In this document: positions 63,046 through 64,000 of the stretch, piece by piece
Layout: every line of letters starts with the position of its first letter
Numbering within the stretch: the first letter of the stretch is position 1
DNA from: Flavobacterium frigoritolerans
Lineage (GTDB): Bacteria > Bacteroidota > Bacteroidia > Flavobacteriales > Flavobacteriaceae
Direction of reading: 5' to 3'
Length of the DNA stretch: 64,000 bases
Assembly: GCF_025847275.1 (NCBI RefSeq)
Contig: NZ_JAOZEV010000004.1
Location: forward strand, 1 to 64,000
Notes under the pieces: generated by a model
What the model saw: the letters and a program-made list of their open reading frames with translations, nothing else
Database searches by the model: none
What the model was told of the DNA's origin: nothing
Made by a program: the position numbers and the translations under genes

Positions 63046-63459
63046 AAGCTTTAATTTTTTTTCAGAAGATTGTTTCGTTTAGAAAGTTTGCTTTAGAAAG
63101 TATCCAAATGAAAAAAGAATAAATAAAAATCTGATTAAGATATATGTTATTGTGATCGATAATCCAAATTACATGTTATTATTCATTTATGTGTTAAATA
63201 GTTATCAATAATTCAATTTCGCTCTCTGTAATGTATAATAATATGAATAATATTATAACTGATTTCAATTTATTTTCATTAAATTTAATAATGTATTTTA
63301 TAATTGTCTTTGCCCCAGGATGTTATGGAATTTTTATTTTCCTTTAGAGAAAAGGACATGTTATTAATTAATTTCTTCAATTAGTACTGTCGTCTTTTTA
63401 ATACCACTCATAAACATCACAAAGAATTAGTTGATTTTTTTATCATTAAACCTACTATT
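63046..63459. other. AT-rich divergent intergenic region
   Basis: No gene is supported. It is very AT-rich, with an ATAATAATATGAATAATATT stretch near 63236-63255. It must hold the promoter of the glycine-rich protein gene, but no perfect -7 box was found. Confidence 0.35.
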
Positions 63460-64000
63460 ATGAGACTAAAATTATCTTTGTTTTTCTGTTTTATTAGTAT
63501 TTATTCATGGTCACAGACCACAGACATGTTTACAACAAGTGGTACATTTACCGTTCCTGCTGGTGTTACTAGTATTACCGGTAAGGCTTGGGGTGGAGGT
63601 GGATCTGGAGGTGGAGCCAGCGGTGCTGGTTTACTTGTAGGAAGAGGTGCTGCCGGAGGAGGAGGAGGAGCTTATGTAAGCTCTGTACTTGCAGTTACTC
63701 CCGGAGCAGCTTTGAGTGTGGTTGTTGCAGGTCAGACATTCGGTACAACAGGAGCAAATGGTACAGCAGGAGGGAATTCTACAATTACAGGTTTTGAAGC
63801 TTCATTTTTGGCAGCCGGAGGATCAGGAGGAGGTGCTAATAATACAGGAACTGCCCCAGGTGCGACAGCAGGTGGTACAGTTGCAGCGTCAGCAGGAACA
63901 ACCAGGATAGCTGGTGTTGCAGGAGGTGCAGGTAATTCAGCATTATTATCATTAGGTCTTTTCTCAGGAGCTGGAGGAGCGGGCGGAAATTCGGGAGGTG
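63460..64000 (+). CDS. Glycine-rich secreted protein (3' end outside the window)
   Basis: ATG 63460 opens a frame without a stop to the window end (180 codons seen). Signal peptide MRLKLSLFFCFISIYSWSQT, then FTTSGTFTVPAGVTSITGKA leading into WGGGGSGGGASGAG. This is the glycine-rich beta-domain start (TFTVPAGVTSITV-WGGGG type) found in large flavobacterial surface proteins. The visible part is almost only Gly, Ala, Ser, Thr and Val, with GAGGAGG-type runs, and is far richer in GC than its surroundings because of Gly and Ala codons. Probably a long T9SS-exported adhesin or matrix protein, but the C-terminus is not visible. Confidence 0.8.
   Translation, partial: MRLKLSLFFCFISIYSWSQTTDMFTTSGTFTVPAGVTSITGKAWGGGGSGGGASGAGLLVGRGAAGGGGGAYVSSVLAVTPGAALSVVVAGQTFGTTGANGTAGGNSTITGFEASFLAAGGSGGGANNTGTAPGATAGGTVAASAGTTRIAGVAGGAGNSALLSLGLFSGAGGAGGNSGG

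Noticed and set aside
63588..63910. Two Arg- or Gln/Val-rich frames in the glycine-rich gene
   Set aside because: Frame-shifted readings of Gly/Ala codons; the frame from ATG 63460 with a signal peptide is the real one.

Overview
The window is chromosomal DNA of a Flavobacterium-like member of the Bacteroidetes. Support comes from low GC, promoter -7 boxes of the TAnnTTTG type with little Shine-Dalgarno signal, DUF4270, DUF4286 and TPR/LytS proteins, a T9SS type A sorting domain, a SusC-style TonB receptor, an OlsF-type bifunctional acyltransferase and a TssD (Bacteroidetes Hcp) domain. No rRNA, tRNA, CRISPR array or intact insertion sequence was seen.

Layout. 0-3 kb: a decayed membrane gene, then an MBL hydrolase, an unknown protein and a PhzF-like gene on the minus strand. 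3-15.8 kb: a GC-rich intergenic element and a small basic protein, a lipoprotein, a DMP19 protein, then housekeeping genes (serS, TPR protein, DUF4286, rsmA-mgtE, proC, nhaA, 2-hydroxyacid dehydrogenase, DUF4234-DUF2752). A rotted nucleotidyltransferase pair lies between DUF4286 and rsmA. 15.8-28 kb: olsF and xth (divergent), an OmpA lipoprotein, an aldo/keto reductase, a vWA / L,D-transpeptidase / DUF4139 envelope cluster, and a TPR histidine kinase with its LytTR regulator.

28-31 kb is an accessory cassette: a TssD domain fused to a middle domain and a papain-like cysteine peptidase domain (a candidate type VI effector), followed by two divergent paralogous lipoproteins and the stub of a third, which are immunity candidates. 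31-41.4 kb: a GT51 transglycosylase with an AsmA-like front, radA, an esterase-like TPR protein, panC-panD, and divergently a GT5-type protein, a DUF4270 lipoprotein and glmS. 41.6-48.1 kb: a TonB receptor, an SGNH lipoprotein and atpD-atpC. 48.4-55.4 kb: biotin genes bioF, bioD and bioA with a ketoacyl synthase. They are split by an ECF-sigma module (small membrane protein, TraB/GumN protein behind a tandem-repeat array, sigma factor, membrane partner).

55.4-58.8 kb holds a small gene with a structured, riboswitch-like leader, then a large polymorphic toxin ending in a zincin (HExxH) domain with a probable immunity gene. 58.8-64 kb: a 1128-aa T9SS-secreted protein with duplicated modules, recX, and the start of a glycine-rich secreted protein that runs off the window. 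The most novel material is the TssD-cysteine peptidase effector with its tandem lipoprotein array, the zincin toxin pair, and the structured leader at 55.7 kb.
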